A stretch of 64,000 nt of DNA from Levilactobacillus namurensis DSM 19117 (GCF_001434785.1 NZ_AZDT01000021.1:5366-69365); one strand, 5' to 3'. Shown: positions 17,195-28,237, counted from the first letter of the stretch. Numbers and translations: made by a program. Notes: generated by a model not told the origin, from the sequence alone.

Positions 17195-17303
17195 CCTAGC
17201 CTTGATAGGGGCGTGCGGGACGAGTCGTATCCGGTTAAGCTGACGTGAGACACTGACCCGCAACGGCTGGAGAGCGTGACGCCTTTGCGGGTAAAAAGCT
17301 AGG
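17195..17303 (+). ncRNA. Putative structured 5' leader RNA, element 1
   Basis: A GC-rich segment inside AT-rich DNA. CCTAGCcTT (17195-17203) can pair with AAGCTAGG (17296-17303), enclosing an 8-bp hairpin (ACCCGCAA 17256-17263 / TTGCGGGT 17285-17292). The closing 3' strand touches the AGGGGG ribosome site of the small peptide gene at 17314, so folding could hide it. Core sequence TCCGGT..AGCTGA recurs in a similar segment at 60779-60917. No known riboswitch class was recognised. Confidence 0.35.
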
Positions 17304-17313
17304 GGGATTAAAA

Positions 17314-17391
17314 ATGTTAATTGTTGGATTCATTGAGTTGTTAATAGCCGGATTCTTGATAAAGTGTATGATTGAAATACTGCTGATGTAG
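17314..17391 (+). CDS. 25-residue hydrophobic peptide
   Basis: ATG behind AGGGGG; the peptide is almost entirely hydrophobic with one Lys and two Glu (MLIVGFIELLIAGFLIKC...). It would form a single membrane helix, as in type I toxins or small membrane regulators, but does not match a family I know. It lies between the ghost cas3 stump and a strong terminator, behind a structured leader. A short random frame cannot be excluded; the ribosome site and context make it worth listing. Confidence 0.35.
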   Translation: MLIVGFIELLIAGFLIKCMIEILLM

Positions 17392-17586
17392 TTTAGGACA
17401 ACACTGGAATTGAGTATTCCCTGCGGATGCTAATCTATAAGCTACCACTATTCTTCACGAGGGAGTTAATAAGCGGGTTCAACAATAAATTGTACAGCTG
17501 AAATTAAGTAGATGATGAACATGGGACTAGCACCGTAGTTTTTATCAGGTGTAAGATTGTTTTAATGAGACGGTTTATTTGACGGA
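17392..17586. other. Intergenic segment, no gene seen
   Basis: AT-rich, no frame with a start and ribosome site of useful length. It separates the small peptide from its terminator, so it would form a long 3' untranslated region or encode a small RNA. Confidence 0.35.
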
Positions 17587-17628
17587 CGATGAGTTTCTTC
17601 TTTGAAAAAGAAACTCATCGCCTTTTTT
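17587..17628 (+). terminator. Rho-independent terminator
   Basis: Perfect 13-bp stem CGATGAGTTTCTT / AAGAAACTCATCG, 8-base loop, then CCTTTTTTC. Perhaps ends the transcript of the small hydrophobic peptide. Confidence 0.85.
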
Positions 17629-17699
17629 CGTATACATTGCGACTATGATTGCTCCTTATCTTAGGATTAAGCATAAGAACGATCGTTCAATATAGAATT

Positions 17700-17975
17700 C
17701 GATGTGCATGGAGATTACCGTATTTGTAATGTGCTTTGCTGATTGGTCAATGGAGCGGTCAGGCAGAAGTGACCAAGGCTTAACCCCGGGAAGGACGAGT
17801 GGTAAGTGATGGTGGAAGGGCTGATGCGATAATGAATCAGGAAAGCTGAAAAGAGTGTCAAATCTAGCGTTAGCCACCAAACGCAGATCGCCCAGATGGA
17901 ATGCTGGTCCAATTCTAGTTCTAAAACGATGGGGGAATCCCACGGCGGTACTTGGCCAGACACTAAAAGTCAATC
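17700..17975 (-). pseudogene. Second, decayed copy of the cas-linked membrane protein
   Basis: Frames on the minus strand give FSVWPSTAV, SPIVLELELDQHSIW, WWLTLDLTLFSAFLIHYRIS and LPLVLPGVKPW, each matching the membrane protein at 16120-16900 (FSIWLSAAL, IPIVLELELGHNSVW, WWLMLALTLFSAILLHYRIS, LPSVFPGVNPW). At least two frameshifts separate these blocks; the first ~57 codons and the C-terminal half are missing. It diverges from the intact cas3, mirroring the arrangement of the better copy beside the ghost cas3. Confidence 0.75.
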
Positions 17976-18187
17976 GGTAGTTAGTTGAAGTCAAAAGTTG
18001 AAATCTGGGCTAGTTAAAAGTGAAAATGACGGTCTTAAAAAGCAAAATTAAGAACTAGCATGATATGATGACATCAAGGTTAAGCGGAATAAGTTTAGTG
18101 GTTTATGATAAACCGGCAAAAGGAGAGATTAACTTGGAGATAACAGGTCGGCATCAACAGTTGGTCAATGCACTTTGGGCGAAAAAG
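17973..18187 (+). repeat. Direct repeat B: control region and 5' end of intact cas3
   Basis: Counterpart of repeat A (16960-17167). It carries the live cas3 ribosome site and start. The AACTAGCATGATATGATG block, shared exactly by both copies, includes a possible -10 region. Confidence 0.75.
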
Positions 18188-20938
18188 AATTCAGGTGGGG
18201 ATGATCGCTTTTGGCTCCCATTAAGTGTGCATTTGACGGATACTGCCAATGCCATCAATTGGCTATACACCTGTTGGGTTGGCGAGGGCGTTAAACTGCG
18301 ATTGGAGCAGTCACTGTCACCAGAAGGGGCCCAGAAGCTAGTTAAGTTTCTCGGCTTTGTTCATGATTTGGGAAAGGCCACGCCGGCGTTTCAACTCAAA
18401 CCATCTTGGAATCAAGATTATGATTTGGATGATGCGCTTATTTCCAGATTAAGGGATGCGGGTTTCCAGAACTTACAAGCAAATTCATTCATGAAACAAT
18501 CTCCCCATACGATTGCCGGGGAAACCATTTTAGATTACTACCAGGTTCCTGACTCCGTTGCAGCTATTGTGGGCGCACATCACGGACGGACGATTGATGA
18601 CCGTCCTGAACGACACCAAAAGCCGTATCAAGATAATTACTGGCAATCATCGGATTCAGAAGTACAAAAGCCATGGAAAATGGTTCAAGAAGCGTTGTTC
18701 AATCAGGCCCTTCAGACGGCTGGGTATCAAAGCGTTAACGAAATTCCAACTGTTACGCAACCCCAAGCGGTTATCTTAGAAGGTCTATTGATCATGGCGG
18801 ATTGGCTAGCCTCGACCGAATACCTAGATACTGCTAAGCGTAAGCCACTGTTCCCACTGGTTCGCTTGGGTGAATCGGTGGCGATTGATACCAAGGCGCG
18901 ATTTAGAAACGCCATCTTGACTTGGAAGACCACAGACAGTTGGCATCCGGCCCCGGTCTCAATGGCTGAGGACCCGTACTACATACGTTGGGGCTTTCAT
19001 GCCCACGAATTTCAACAAAAAATGACGGCCGAAATCGATCAGGCCACGGATCCTGGATTAGTAATTATTGAAGCGGGGATGGGTAGTGGTAAAACTGAGG
19101 TCGCTTTGCTGGCGGCTGAACAGCTTGCTTATGCCACGGGACGTAATGGCGTGTTCATGGGTCTACCTACCCAAGCCACGACAGATGCCATGTTTACACG
19201 CTTTAATCAATGGCTATCCAAGATTGCTGTTGATAAGAATTTGCGTCTTCAAGAAGACGAGTTGCATGGTAAAAAGGCTTATAACCCGTTGTATCAAGAA
19301 CTTGTTCGCGCCAGTAACGTTGACGCTTTCGATGAGGCTGACGATTTAGATCATAGAGAGTGGCTAGATGAGGGTTCTGTTGCCCTGAATCAGTGGTTTA
19401 ACGGCAAAAAATCCGTTCTCACACCGTTTTCGGTGGGGACCATCGATAACTTACTGTTGATGGGACTGAATCAAAAGCACCTCTTTTTACGTCACTTTGG
19501 GTTCAGCGGCAAGGTCGTAATCATTGATGAGGTCCACGCCTATGATGCCTACATGACTTCATACTTAGATAAGGCTTTGGTTTGGTTGGGGGCATATCAC
19601 GTTCCAGTGGTGATTTTATCGGCGACCTTACCTAAAGAGAAACGCAACGAATTGATTTCAGCCTATCTAAAGGGAAAATATGGTGACGAGTATCAGAATC
19701 GGTTAGTCGCGCCGGCAGGCTGGCAAGATAAGGTGGCCTACCCCCTACTGAGCCTGATCGATGGCTGTACGCTTAAGCAGGTTACGGTCGATTCAAAAAA
19801 TAGCGGCCAGATTACCCAAACGGTAACGGTTCAACGTTTTAACGGTGATGATGAAGCCTTGATTCAAAAGGTCCTCGCCAAGCTTAAAAATGGTGGGGTC
19901 GCAGGAATCATCGTGAATACTGTCAAGCGGGCTCAGGCCCTAGCGGCGATTGTGTCACAAACCAGTGATGTTCAGCTGATGGTCCTACATTCTGCCTTTT
20001 TGGCCCCTGACCGGACCGTTCAGGAAACCGAATTACAGCATCTAATTGGGAAGCATGGTCAACGGCCACAGCGGATGATTGTGATTGGAACTCAGGTGTT
20101 GGAGCAATCGTTAGACGTGGATTTTGACGTGATGTATACCGACATTGCCCCGATTGATTTGGTCTTGCAACGAGTAGGTCGTCTGCACCGGCACCCAATT
20201 GCCCGGCCGGCTGGTTTAACACATCCGCGGCTGTTTCTTCTTGGAGTTAATGAATTTGGGGATTATGGCGAAGCGAACGAAGCCGTTTACGGAAATTATC
20301 TCTTGAGAAAGACGGATTATTTCTTAAAGGACGTCCTGACGTTGCCAACGGATATTTCACCATTGGTGCAGGCGGTTTATGATGAGCAGATCAATCAACA
20401 GGTTCCAGGAATCGATCAGCCGTATCGCGACTTCAAACGACAGCAAAGGCGGCAACACAAGAAAGCTAGGGCGTTTCAAATTCAAGTACCTCAGACGGGG
20501 CGTTACGGGACATTGCATGGGTGGTTAAAACGGGCACATACCAGTGTTGAAGCAGATAGCGTACGGGCCAATGCGGCCGTTCGAGATATTCAGGAAACCT
20601 TGGAGGTTATTCTGTTACAACGGACCCCCAATGGCATCTGCTTAATTGATGGACGGCCACTCAATACCGTAACGGCATTGGAGATTGCCCAGCAGGTCGT
20701 TCGAATTCCAGCAGCAGTGACCAAGTACCCAATCAGCGCCATGGATCAGGCCATTCGCGAACTAGAGCAACAAACAGGAACGTTATTTCCCGAATGGGCT
20801 GGGGAAACCTGGTTGCGTGGGAGCTTGGCGTTGGTTTTAAGTGAGCAGAAGACGGCGACTTTACTGGGGTGGCAATTGAGCTATTCCTCGAGCCGGGGGT
20901 TGAGTTATCAAAAAAAGGAGGGATTGCATGGCAAATGA
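18134..20938 (+). CDS. cas3: Type I-E CRISPR helicase-nuclease Cas3
   Basis: 934 residues. HD nuclease first: VHLTDTA near residue 31, FVHDLGKATPAF with H-D near 76-77, HTIAGE and VGAHHGR. Then a superfamily 2 helicase: Walker A EAGMGSGKTEVALL (~313-326), DEAH-type VIIDEVHAYD (~463), SATLP, and motif VI QRVGRLHRH (~679), followed by the C-terminal domain. Cas3 is recruited by Cascade to unwind and degrade the displaced DNA strand. I use the TTG at 18134 because AAAGGAGAG stands 7 bases before it and the decayed copy has ATG at the aligned place; an ATG at 18065 lies in the promoter-like block. Overlaps cse1 by 11 bp. Confidence 0.95.
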   Translation: MEITGRHQQLVNALWAKKNSGGDDRFWLPLSVHLTDTANAINWLYTCWVGEGVKLRLEQSLSPEGAQKLVKFLGFVHDLGKATPAFQLKPSWNQDYDLDDALISRLRDAGFQNLQANSFMKQSPHTIAGETILDYYQVPDSVAAIVGAHHGRTIDDRPERHQKPYQDNYWQSSDSEVQKPWKMVQEALFNQALQTAGYQSVNEIPTVTQPQAVILEGLLIMADWLASTEYLDTAKRKPLFPLVRLGESVAIDTKARFRNAILTWKTTDSWHPAPVSMAEDPYYIRWGFHAHEFQQKMTAEIDQATDPGLVIIEAGMGSGKTEVALLAAEQLAYATGRNGVFMGLPTQATTDAMFTRFNQWLSKIAVDKNLRLQEDELHGKKAYNPLYQELVRASNVDAFDEADDLDHREWLDEGSVALNQWFNGKKSVLTPFSVGTIDNLLLMGLNQKHLFLRHFGFSGKVVIIDEVHAYDAYMTSYLDKALVWLGAYHVPVVILSATLPKEKRNELISAYLKGKYGDEYQNRLVAPAGWQDKVAYPLLSLIDGCTLKQVTVDSKNSGQITQTVTVQRFNGDDEALIQKVLAKLKNGGVAGIIVNTVKRAQALAAIVSQTSDVQLMVLHSAFLAPDRTVQETELQHLIGKHGQRPQRMIVIGTQVLEQSLDVDFDVMYTDIAPIDLVLQRVGRLHRHPIARPAGLTHPRLFLLGVNEFGDYGEANEAVYGNYLLRKTDYFLKDVLTLPTDISPLVQAVYDEQINQQVPGIDQPYRDFKRQQRRQHKKARAFQIQVPQTGRYGTLHGWLKRAHTSVEADSVRANAAVRDIQETLEVILLQRTPNGICLIDGRPLNTVTALEIAQQVVRIPAAVTKYPISAMDQAIRELEQQTGTLFPEWAGETWLRGSLALVLSEQKTATLLGWQLSYSSSRGLSYQKKEGLHGK

Positions 20939-22664
20939 AACATTTAATTTAACGACGGAACCGTGGATTAAAGTAACTGAACGGAAAACTAACGCAACTA
21001 AAATGGTTTCGCTAATTGACTTATTTGAACATGCGCAAGATTATCGCCAGTTAGCTGGTGATATGCATACCCAGGATTTGGCGGTTTTACGGGTGTTATT
21101 GGCTATTTTAACGGCAGTCTATTCACGATATGACGCGGACGGGCAGCCGTATCCTTGGTTGGCAGCTAATCCAGTTGAGCAAGAAACTTTAGAAGTCAAC
21201 CGAGGCACATACGAAGATGCTGTGTTGGCAACCTGGAGACAATTATTTGAAGCGGGGCATTTTTCGACAATTGTGATTCAGTATTTACAGAAGTTTGCGG
21301 ATCGCTTCGATTTGTTTGGGGACCATCCCTTTTATCAAGCTACAATGGCAGACTATGATGCCTTGGTGGCGGAAAAGAAGCGTGTCGCATTGGGGAAGGG
21401 AACCGTGGCGATTAAACAGTTCAACCGGCGGGTCTCTGAAAGTAACAATACGCCGGCCATCTTTGCTCCTAAGGCGGATACTGCGAAGAATCAGTTGACA
21501 CTGGATGAATTGGCGCGTTGGCTGATTACCTACCAAAACTACGCCGGGACGACGGATAAGACCAAGGTTGAAACGGGGGAACCATTCTCGTCTTCACCAG
21601 GGTGGTTGTATAAATTAGATGCGGTTTATGCGGATGGTCAGACGCTTTTTGAAACTTTAATGTTGAATTTAGTTCTAATCAATGAAAACGGAGAATATAC
21701 GCCTCAGCATCCAGTTTGGGAAGTAACCAATCTGCGTGACTACGTTGACGATCGGGCAGAGCAGATCAATCCCGACAATATCGCGGCACTATACACCAGC
21801 TGGACGCGCATCTTACATCTTGAGTGGGATGACGCCCAGCAACCAACTATTTTTAGTGCCGGTTTGCCCATGTTTGATGGCGAAAATGCCTATATTGAAC
21901 CCATGACGACTTGGCGGCGGGATAAGAAAACGGAAATCGATACCCCGGCTACCCGAAGCTCATATACTTTGTCGAAAGCCATGTGGCGGAACTTTGGGAG
22001 CTATGTACGCCTTAACCCGGATACTAGTGCCACTAAGCAGCAACAGGAACCAGGTATTGTTTGGTGGCTAAATCAATTAAAGAATCGGCAGGTTTTGGCA
22101 GGTAACAAATCGCTATCACTGGCTTCTGTAACCTTCGTGAGTGGTGGTGCCCCCGCCAACCTGCCAATTGCTGAGTATCACGATGATATTCAAATCATGG
22201 CTGGCGTGCTCTTTGATCGCCATCAAGATGAGGATGACTATTGGCCCGTGTACATTGAAAACGTCATTCAACAGACACAAAAGATTGGGACCGACTTCTA
22301 CAGTTTTGCCATGAATGTAGGGCGAGTCCGGGGGATGAAGCTGGAGGCTAAACTGTTCGCCAATAAACTGAGCGACCAATTCTATAGCCGATTGAATGAC
22401 CCATTCAAAAACTGGCTAGCCGGGTTAACGCCAACCACTGACCGTGATCAAGCTATCTTGGATTGGAAGAAAGAATTGCGGAAATTGGCCACGGATGCCG
22501 CTAAATCAGTAATGGCGACGGGGTCGTTACGAGATGCGACGGGGTACTTTGATCAAGATCAGCAAGCATGGGTCAATATCTTTATTGTTATGAGTTGGTT
22601 CCAAGGGAAGGTTAAACGAGACCTTGGGTTAAAGAAAGGGGAGATCAAGGAAAATGGACGCTAA
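20928..22664 (+). CDS. casA: Cascade large subunit Cse1 (CasA)
   Basis: 578 residues, starting NETFNLTTEPWIKVTERKTN, the usual opening of type I-E Cse1. The large subunit recognises the PAM and recruits Cas3. The N-terminal part includes GDHPFYQ; the C-terminal part forms the four-helix bundle. AAAGGAGGG precedes the ATG inside the end of cas3, giving translational coupling; the next gene overlaps by 11 bp. Length is in the normal range. Confidence 0.95.
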   Translation: MANETFNLTTEPWIKVTERKTNATKMVSLIDLFEHAQDYRQLAGDMHTQDLAVLRVLLAILTAVYSRYDADGQPYPWLAANPVEQETLEVNRGTYEDAVLATWRQLFEAGHFSTIVIQYLQKFADRFDLFGDHPFYQATMADYDALVAEKKRVALGKGTVAIKQFNRRVSESNNTPAIFAPKADTAKNQLTLDELARWLITYQNYAGTTDKTKVETGEPFSSSPGWLYKLDAVYADGQTLFETLMLNLVLINENGEYTPQHPVWEVTNLRDYVDDRAEQINPDNIAALYTSWTRILHLEWDDAQQPTIFSAGLPMFDGENAYIEPMTTWRRDKKTEIDTPATRSSYTLSKAMWRNFGSYVRLNPDTSATKQQQEPGIVWWLNQLKNRQVLAGNKSLSLASVTFVSGGAPANLPIAEYHDDIQIMAGVLFDRHQDEDDYWPVYIENVIQQTQKIGTDFYSFAMNVGRVRGMKLEAKLFANKLSDQFYSRLNDPFKNWLAGLTPTTDRDQAILDWKKELRKLATDAAKSVMATGSLRDATGYFDQDQQAWVNIFIVMSWFQGKVKRDLGLKKGEIKENGR

Positions 22665-23433
22665 CCTGATAGGTTACACCCGAAACATTATTTTAAGGCT
22701 CTACAATGATGGTCAGCCGAACAAGGCCGCTTTGGCGGGAATTCGGACGGCGACAACACTGAACAGCCCCCGGGCGCAGAGCCTTTGGCCGGTGATGCTG
22801 GCCTATTTACCTGAAAAGATGTTGAGTCGTTCGGGTCAGCCCACTAAAGAAGAGACCGCAATTTATACGGCCGTACGGTTGTATGCCTTACACCAGCAAA
22901 GCATTGAGCGCCGTGTTTATGAATCTAGTCGCGATATCCAAGACGATTCGGACCGGACACTTTCAGATGTAGTTGTAAAGATACGTCAACGTTCCGGTCT
23001 ATCGACTAAGGAAGAAATGGCCGTCTACATTGCAGTTCAACGGTATATCGTGTTCCAAAAAGAGATTGACAAGAGCCAGCCTCAACCGGATAAGGAGGGG
23101 GACGCATTAGCCAAATTACCACAAGGAAGTTCGTTATTTGCAGCTCTAGCTAGGTTACGCGCTGATCCTAAGAAGCAAGTCGCTTTGGACCGGCGGATTC
23201 AGCCAATCTTGGGCTCGACTGATTTTTCGACGATTGCACATGCGCTTAGCCATTTGGTTGGCATGTTGAAGTCTCGGACAAATCTAATTCAGGTTGACTA
23301 CGCCCAACTGGCCCAAGATTTGTATCAGATTCAGTTGGGTTATGCCCAGGCTAATCGGGTGCGGTTGCGTTGGGGGCAACAGTACTTTTACATTGCAAGC
23401 AACCAAGAACAAACAGAAGGGAAGAATAACTAA
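22654..23433 (+). CDS. casB: Cascade small subunit Cse2 (CasB), with internal repeat
   Basis: 259 residues, longer than most Cse2 proteins (about 160-220). The extra length comes from an internal duplication: residues 59-84 (RSGQPTKEETAIYTAVRLYA...) resemble residues 113-138 (RSGLSTKEEMAVYIAVQRYI...), with 14 of 26 positions identical and a 54-residue offset. Cse2 forms the dimeric belly of Cascade and helps hold the displaced strand. The C-terminal part (IAHALSHLVGMLKSRTNLIQ) is normal. It overlaps the neighbours on both sides (11 bp and 1 bp). Confidence 0.9.
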   Translation: MDANLIGYTRNIILRLYNDGQPNKAALAGIRTATTLNSPRAQSLWPVMLAYLPEKMLSRSGQPTKEETAIYTAVRLYALHQQSIERRVYESSRDIQDDSDRTLSDVVVKIRQRSGLSTKEEMAVYIAVQRYIVFQKEIDKSQPQPDKEGDALAKLPQGSSLFAALARLRADPKKQVALDRRIQPILGSTDFSTIAHALSHLVGMLKSRTNLIQVDYAQLAQDLYQIQLGYAQANRVRLRWGQQYFYIASNQEQTEGKNN

Positions 23434-24551
23434 TGCAAAATCTATATGTTGATATCAACGTTTTACAAACGGTCCCATCGTCCAACCTGAATCGTGACGA
23501 TGCGGGTGCCCCGAAGACGGCCCTCTACGGTGGGGTGAGTCGGGCTCGGGTTTCTTCTCAGAGTTGGAAGCGTGCTGTACGTAAAGCTTTTGAGAAAAAT
23601 CAAACAGCCATTGGGAAGCGGACCAAGAAGGTGCCCCAACTGTTAATGGCTAAGGTCAGCGAGCTAGCACCTAATTTAACGGATGATGAAGTGTTGACTA
23701 AGGTTCAGGACTTATTTAAAGCGACAAATATTAAAGTGGATGAAGTTAAAGATAAGGACAATCCCGATGCTCCAGTTCGGTATGAGACGAAAGCGTTACT
23801 GATGGTGAGTCCAGGCCAACTTGAAAAGTTAGCGCAATACGCTGTAAATCATGATGAGCTAAAGAATAAAGAAGTCACTAAAGACATTAAGGCCGTTATG
23901 AAAGGTGACCAATCCATCGATTTGGCCTTATTCGGCCGGATGGTTGCAGATAATCCAGAACTCAACGTGGATGCGTCCACTCAGGTGGCCCACGCCATCT
24001 CGACCCATGAAGTGGCGCCGGAATTCGACTACTACACGGCCATGGACGATGAACAACCTAAAGACCAAAACGGTGCGGCGATGTTGGGAACGATTGAGTA
24101 TAATTCTTCGACGTTGTACCGGTATGCCAACATTAATATGCATGAATTGGCCCATAATTTGGGAACCGAAGATGCAGTTGCCGGTGCAGTTAAATTTATC
24201 AAGACATTCCTGCTATCGATGCCTAGTGGGAAGCAGAATACGTTTGCTAACAAGACGTTACCTAGCTATGTGATGGTGACGCTTCGTCCGGATACGCCGG
24301 TTAACCTGGTGTCAGCTTTTGAAGAGCCAGTACTGCCGCATCATGGCTACCTGAAGCCATCTGAAAAGCGGCTAGAAGAAACTTACCAAACTATTGCCAA
24401 TCAGAAATTGGTTGATCAGCCCCTCTTAAATGTGGTTCTGGGTCACGACCAGACGACCGTGGGGCAATCGGTAAAGACGTTTCCAGAGTTCTTAGCGGCA
24501 ATCACCGAAGGTTTAACAAAGGCGGTGCAAGATGAGAACACTAACGGTTAA
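23433..24551 (+). CDS. casC: Cascade backbone protein Cas7e (CasC)
   Basis: 372 residues. The opening LYVDINVLQTVPSSNLNRDD and GGVSRARVSSQSWKRAVR are typical of type I-E Cas7, the RRM-fold protein that polymerises along the crRNA. Also seen: EVAPEFDYYTAMDD and GTIEYNSSTLYRYANIN. Starts in a TAATG overlap with cse2 and overlaps cas5 by 20 bp. Length is normal. Confidence 0.95.
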   Translation: MQNLYVDINVLQTVPSSNLNRDDAGAPKTALYGGVSRARVSSQSWKRAVRKAFEKNQTAIGKRTKKVPQLLMAKVSELAPNLTDDEVLTKVQDLFKATNIKVDEVKDKDNPDAPVRYETKALLMVSPGQLEKLAQYAVNHDELKNKEVTKDIKAVMKGDQSIDLALFGRMVADNPELNVDASTQVAHAISTHEVAPEFDYYTAMDDEQPKDQNGAAMLGTIEYNSSTLYRYANINMHELAHNLGTEDAVAGAVKFIKTFLLSMPSGKQNTFANKTLPSYVMVTLRPDTPVNLVSAFEEPVLPHHGYLKPSEKRLEETYQTIANQKLVDQPLLNVVLGHDQTTVGQSVKTFPEFLAAITEGLTKAVQDENTNG

Positions 24552-25212
24552 TTTAACGGCTCCCTTACAATCGTATGGGAATGAAGCCACGTTTGAGCGT
24601 CGAACCAGTGATGCTTATCCTTCTAAAAGTGCTGTGGTTGGGATGTTGGCGGCAGCTTTAGGATACCGACGCCGTGATTCGCGAATTCAGGCGTTAAATG
24701 CGTTGCAGTTTGCCGTACGGATTGATCAAGTCGGGGTGCCGTTAACCGACTTCCAGATTGTTGAGTGGAAACCAGGAGAGCGTAAAACAACGGACCGTCA
24801 ATATCTTCAAGATGCGCGCTTTGTAGTCGCTGTGGGAAGTGACGATGATCGGTTGATTGAACGGTTAAAAGTGGCGTTGACCCACCCCCGCTTTCAGTTA
24901 TCCCTAGGGCGGCGGGCGAACGTACCGGCGGGGCCACTGACCGTTGGCCTGTACGATGACCAGCCTATTCGGGTATTGACCCATTTACAATGGCAGGCTA
25001 AGCCCTGGTATCAACGACGGCAGGGGACTATGGTTCCACTAACCATTATGGCCGATGCTGATCTCTTGCCGGAGAAGGCCAACACCATGGTCAAAGACCA
25101 GGTGATTTCATTCGACCAACGTAATCGGCAATATGATTTTCGGGCGATAGCCACAACCACGGTGACTTTAAAGAATCCGCTGCACATCGCCGACTACTTT
25201 GAAAACATTTAA
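24532..25212 (+). CDS. casD: Cascade subunit Cas5e (CasD)
   Basis: 226 residues. LTAPLQSYGNEATFERRTSD and PSKSAVVGMLAAALGYRR are the type I-E Cas5 signature. It caps the 5' handle of the crRNA in Cascade. ATG lies inside the end of cas7. A 17-bp gap with AAAGGAGG leads to cas6. Confidence 0.95.
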   Translation: MRTLTVNLTAPLQSYGNEATFERRTSDAYPSKSAVVGMLAAALGYRRRDSRIQALNALQFAVRIDQVGVPLTDFQIVEWKPGERKTTDRQYLQDARFVVAVGSDDDRLIERLKVALTHPRFQLSLGRRANVPAGPLTVGLYDDQPIRVLTHLQWQAKPWYQRRQGTMVPLTIMADADLLPEKANTMVKDQVISFDQRNRQYDFRAIATTTVTLKNPLHIADYFENI

Positions 25213-25229
25213 GTGAAAGGAGGACCAGC

Positions 25230-25904
25230 ATGTACTTATCAAGAGTTGAAATTGACATCCAGAACCGAGCTAAAACTAAGAAATTGACCCATCTTGGGGC
25301 TTACCATAACTGGGTTGAACAGAGCTTCCCGGAAGAAGTCACTACGGGTGAACGACAACGCCATCTTTGGCGAATTGATCAGTTAGGTTCGAAGCGGTAT
25401 CTCTTAGTGTTAAGTCCAGAAAAACCAGATTTAAAAGTTTTAACAACTTATGGTGTTCCCGGAACAGCGGCAACGAAATCCTATGATTCGTTTATTGACC
25501 GCTTGCAGTTAGGGCAACGGCTACGTTTTCGCCTAACGGCTAACCCCACCCATACCATTTATGATCAGCCCGAGTTACAGCGTCACGGACGGGTGGTTCC
25601 GCATATCACAGTGGCTCAACAAAGTAAATGGTTGGTGGATCGTTCTGCGAAGGCGGGGTTTGAGTTGCCGGAACAACCGGCAAGTGTTTTTGAGTTAGAC
25701 GAATTACGTAAGACGTTTAATGTCGTTCAGCGAGACTGGCCCACGCTCCATAAAAAGGGCCGGACAGTTCGGTTAAGCCGGGTGACGTTTGAAGGTGAGT
25801 TGCAGATTACGAATCTGGAAGCTTTCAAAGAGGTTTTAACCACTGGCTTGGGACGCGAAAGAGCTTATGGGATGGGTTTGTTGACGGTTTTACCTGAGGG
25901 GTGA
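25230..25904 (+). CDS. casE: crRNA endoribonuclease Cas6e (CasE)
   Basis: 224 residues. LGAYHNWVEQSFP carries the catalytic His (residue 26) in the usual H..V...FP context, and the C-terminal glycine-rich loop is GLGRERAYGMGLLTVLP. It cuts the repeat hairpin to make mature crRNAs and stays bound to the 3' end. Six bases separate it from cas1. Confidence 0.95.
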   Translation: MYLSRVEIDIQNRAKTKKLTHLGAYHNWVEQSFPEEVTTGERQRHLWRIDQLGSKRYLLVLSPEKPDLKVLTTYGVPGTAATKSYDSFIDRLQLGQRLRFRLTANPTHTIYDQPELQRHGRVVPHITVAQQSKWLVDRSAKAGFELPEQPASVFELDELRKTFNVVQRDWPTLHKKGRTVRLSRVTFEGELQITNLEAFKEVLTTGLGRERAYGMGLLTVLPEG

Positions 25905-27751
<1,847 letters not shown>

Positions 27752-27780
27752 GAATGTTGATTTACCGGGATTCCTTTAGT

Positions 27781-28237
27781 GTATTCCCCGCGTATGCGGG
27801 GGTGATTCTAATACCATATATACCATCACTTACGGCGCTTTGTATTCCCCGCGTATGCGGGGGTGATTCTCAAAATACGTGACCTGGTTACCCATACGGG
27901 CGTGTATTCCCCGCGTATGCGGGGGTGATTCCGCCGTCAAGCAGACTGTTAGCAAGCAATTGTTAGTATTCCCCGCGTATGCGGGGGTGATTCTGACGGC
28001 TTACAACGCTTACCAGCGCTTGGGGAGTATTCCCCGCGTATGCGGGGGTGATTCCCCACCAGAACACGGTACGGGTAGCGGTCATAAGTATTCCCCGCGT
28101 ATGCGGGGGTGATTCTCTATTATAGAAATAAAGGTGACTAACAGACATGTATTCCCCGCGTATGCGGGGGTGATTCTAGGGGGGTAGAACGTACACACAC
28201 CGGTGCCCAGTATTCCTCGCGTATGCGAGGGTAATTC
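27781..28237 (+). CRISPR. Type I-E CRISPR array, 8 repeats and 7 spacers
   Basis: 28-bp repeat beginning GTATTCCCCGCG and ending GCGGGGGTGATTC, with a CCCCGC/GCGGGG hairpin for Cas6e. Repeats start at 27781, 27842, 27904, 27966, 28027, 28088, 28149 and 28210; spacers are 33 or 34 bp. The first seven repeats are identical. The last has CCTCGC/GCGAGG, a paired change that keeps the stem, plus one G-to-A change in the tail; it marks the leader-distal end. The array follows cas2 in the same direction. I could not assign any spacer target. Confidence 0.98.

Noticed and set aside
18065-18133. cas3 start at ATG 18065
   Set aside because: It lies in a promoter-like block without a ribosome site; the decayed copy aligns its ATG with 18134.
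27879-28148. Short coding frames within the CRISPR array
   Set aside because: They consist of translated repeats and spacers.
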